A stretch of 64,000 nt of DNA from Asticcacaulis sp. EMRT-3 (lineage in GTDB: Bacteria > Pseudomonadota > Alphaproteobacteria > Caulobacterales > Caulobacteraceae): assembly GCF_030027245.1 (NCBI RefSeq), contig NZ_JASERT010000001.1:186001-250000 (forward strand), given 5' to 3'. This document shows positions 63,688 to 64,000 of the stretch, piece after piece (the stretch's first letter is position 1; each line of letters opens with the position of its first letter). The notes under the pieces were generated by a model, which worked only from the letters and a program-made list of their open reading frames with translations, made no database searches and had not been told where the DNA came from. The position numbers were made by a program, and so were the translations under genes.

Positions 63688-64000
63688 ATGTCATTTGATG
63701 TAAGAGCAGTTGCCAACTTTGTGCTTGATCTAGCTGACAAGTTAGAGCAACCCGTGACCAATATGCACATCAATAAGATAGTCTATTTTTTACATGCGGA
63801 TTATCTTGTTGCCTTTGATGCCCCCCTTGTCACAGCTAAAATTGAAGCGTGGACGCATGGGCCAGTATTCCGAGAGCTATATCGAGAATTTAAAGACTCC
63901 GGAGAGTCGAAGATCACAAAAAGAGCTACTTATCTCGACCCTATTACGGGTGAAAAGAGGAAGGCTGAATGTAGCTTTCATGAAGAGGAAGAGAAATTTC
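63688..64000 (+). CDS. Panacea-domain (SocA/DUF4065-like) protein, cut by the window end
   Basis: The first 104 residues of an open frame beginning MSFDVRAVANFVLDLADKLE. It contains the Panacea pattern: INKIVYFLHADYLVAFDAPL then IEAWTHGPVFRELYREFK. Panacea proteins are antitoxins (for example Caulobacter SocA) or replace antitoxin parts in many toxin-antitoxin pairs. Its codons and upstream DNA are clearly more AT-rich than the rest of the window, suggesting acquired DNA. An ATG four bases earlier is out of frame. Confidence 0.8.
   Translation, partial: MSFDVRAVANFVLDLADKLEQPVTNMHINKIVYFLHADYLVAFDAPLVTAKIEAWTHGPVFRELYREFKDSGESKITKRATYLDPITGEKRKAECSFHEEEEKF

Overview
The window is high-GC, densely coded alphaproteobacterial DNA. 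Gene content and order point to Caulobacteraceae, most likely an Asticcacaulis-like organism: a Caulobacter-type TonB-dependent receptor, neighbouring bolA, J-protein, cobS, cobT and rpmB genes, a CarD/FdxA/S4 block, and several secreted plant-polysaccharide enzymes. The genus is an inference from gene families, not a database match.

Layout. 295-3603: tRNA-Arg(CCU) and a Suv3-like helicase. 3621-6038: an SLC13-type permease and a small membrane protein. 6529-10638: cyoABCD, a bo3-type quinol oxidase, ending in two identical tandem copies of a 112-bp repeat. 10861-12006: a three-domain sugar C-methyltransferase-like protein. 12258-25833: a uronate-polysaccharide locus with kduD, a large TonB-dependent receptor, an alginate-lyase-fold enzyme, an unassigned 638-residue secreted protein, a DUF4861 protein, an IclR regulator, a secreted GlcG/HbpS-like protein, kduI, a GH105 hydrolase and a LacI regulator. 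26041-30320: a small monooxygenase-like protein, an isolated paaC, a Rieske protein with maleylacetoacetate isomerase, a mini COX1-like membrane protein and a polysaccharide deacetylase. 30317-32963: a DUF1501/DUF1800 pair. 33104-38430: a three-part MFS/HlyD/NodT drug efflux operon with a divergent TetR gene. 38418-44777: cydDC and divergent cydABX. 44811-47340: a CapD-like dehydratase and moaD-moaE-moaC. 47809-49985: a btuB-like receptor behind a cobalamin riboswitch. 50226-58620: a TadG-like protein, bolA, J-protein, GFA protein, cobS, cobT, rpmB, carD, fdxA and an S4 protein. 58747-62793: a GH9 glycosidase and CE15 glucuronoyl esterase operon. 62931-64000: a small acidic protein, foldback repeats, and the start of an AT-richer Panacea-domain gene cut by the window end.

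How parts work together. The 12-26 kb locus reads as outer-membrane import of a uronic-acid polymer, lyase cleavage to unsaturated oligouronides, GH105 removal of the unsaturated terminal residue, and KduI/KduD conversion of that product towards 2-keto-3-deoxygluconate. Its intergenic regions share a 17-bp motif (left half GTACC or GTATC, AT-rich centre, degenerate right half) that I propose as the operator of the local IclR protein. A separate palindrome, TGTAATCGATTACA, sits in front of the LacI gene and recurs with one base change upstream of the distant GH9-CE15 operon, suggesting one LacI regulon joins the two polysaccharide loci.

The intergenic DNA also carries a 112-bp repeat family (four full copies and one truncated) and a second class of GC-rich foldback repeats. 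The most promising undescribed material is the uronate locus with its unassigned secreted protein and shared operator, followed by the repeat family.
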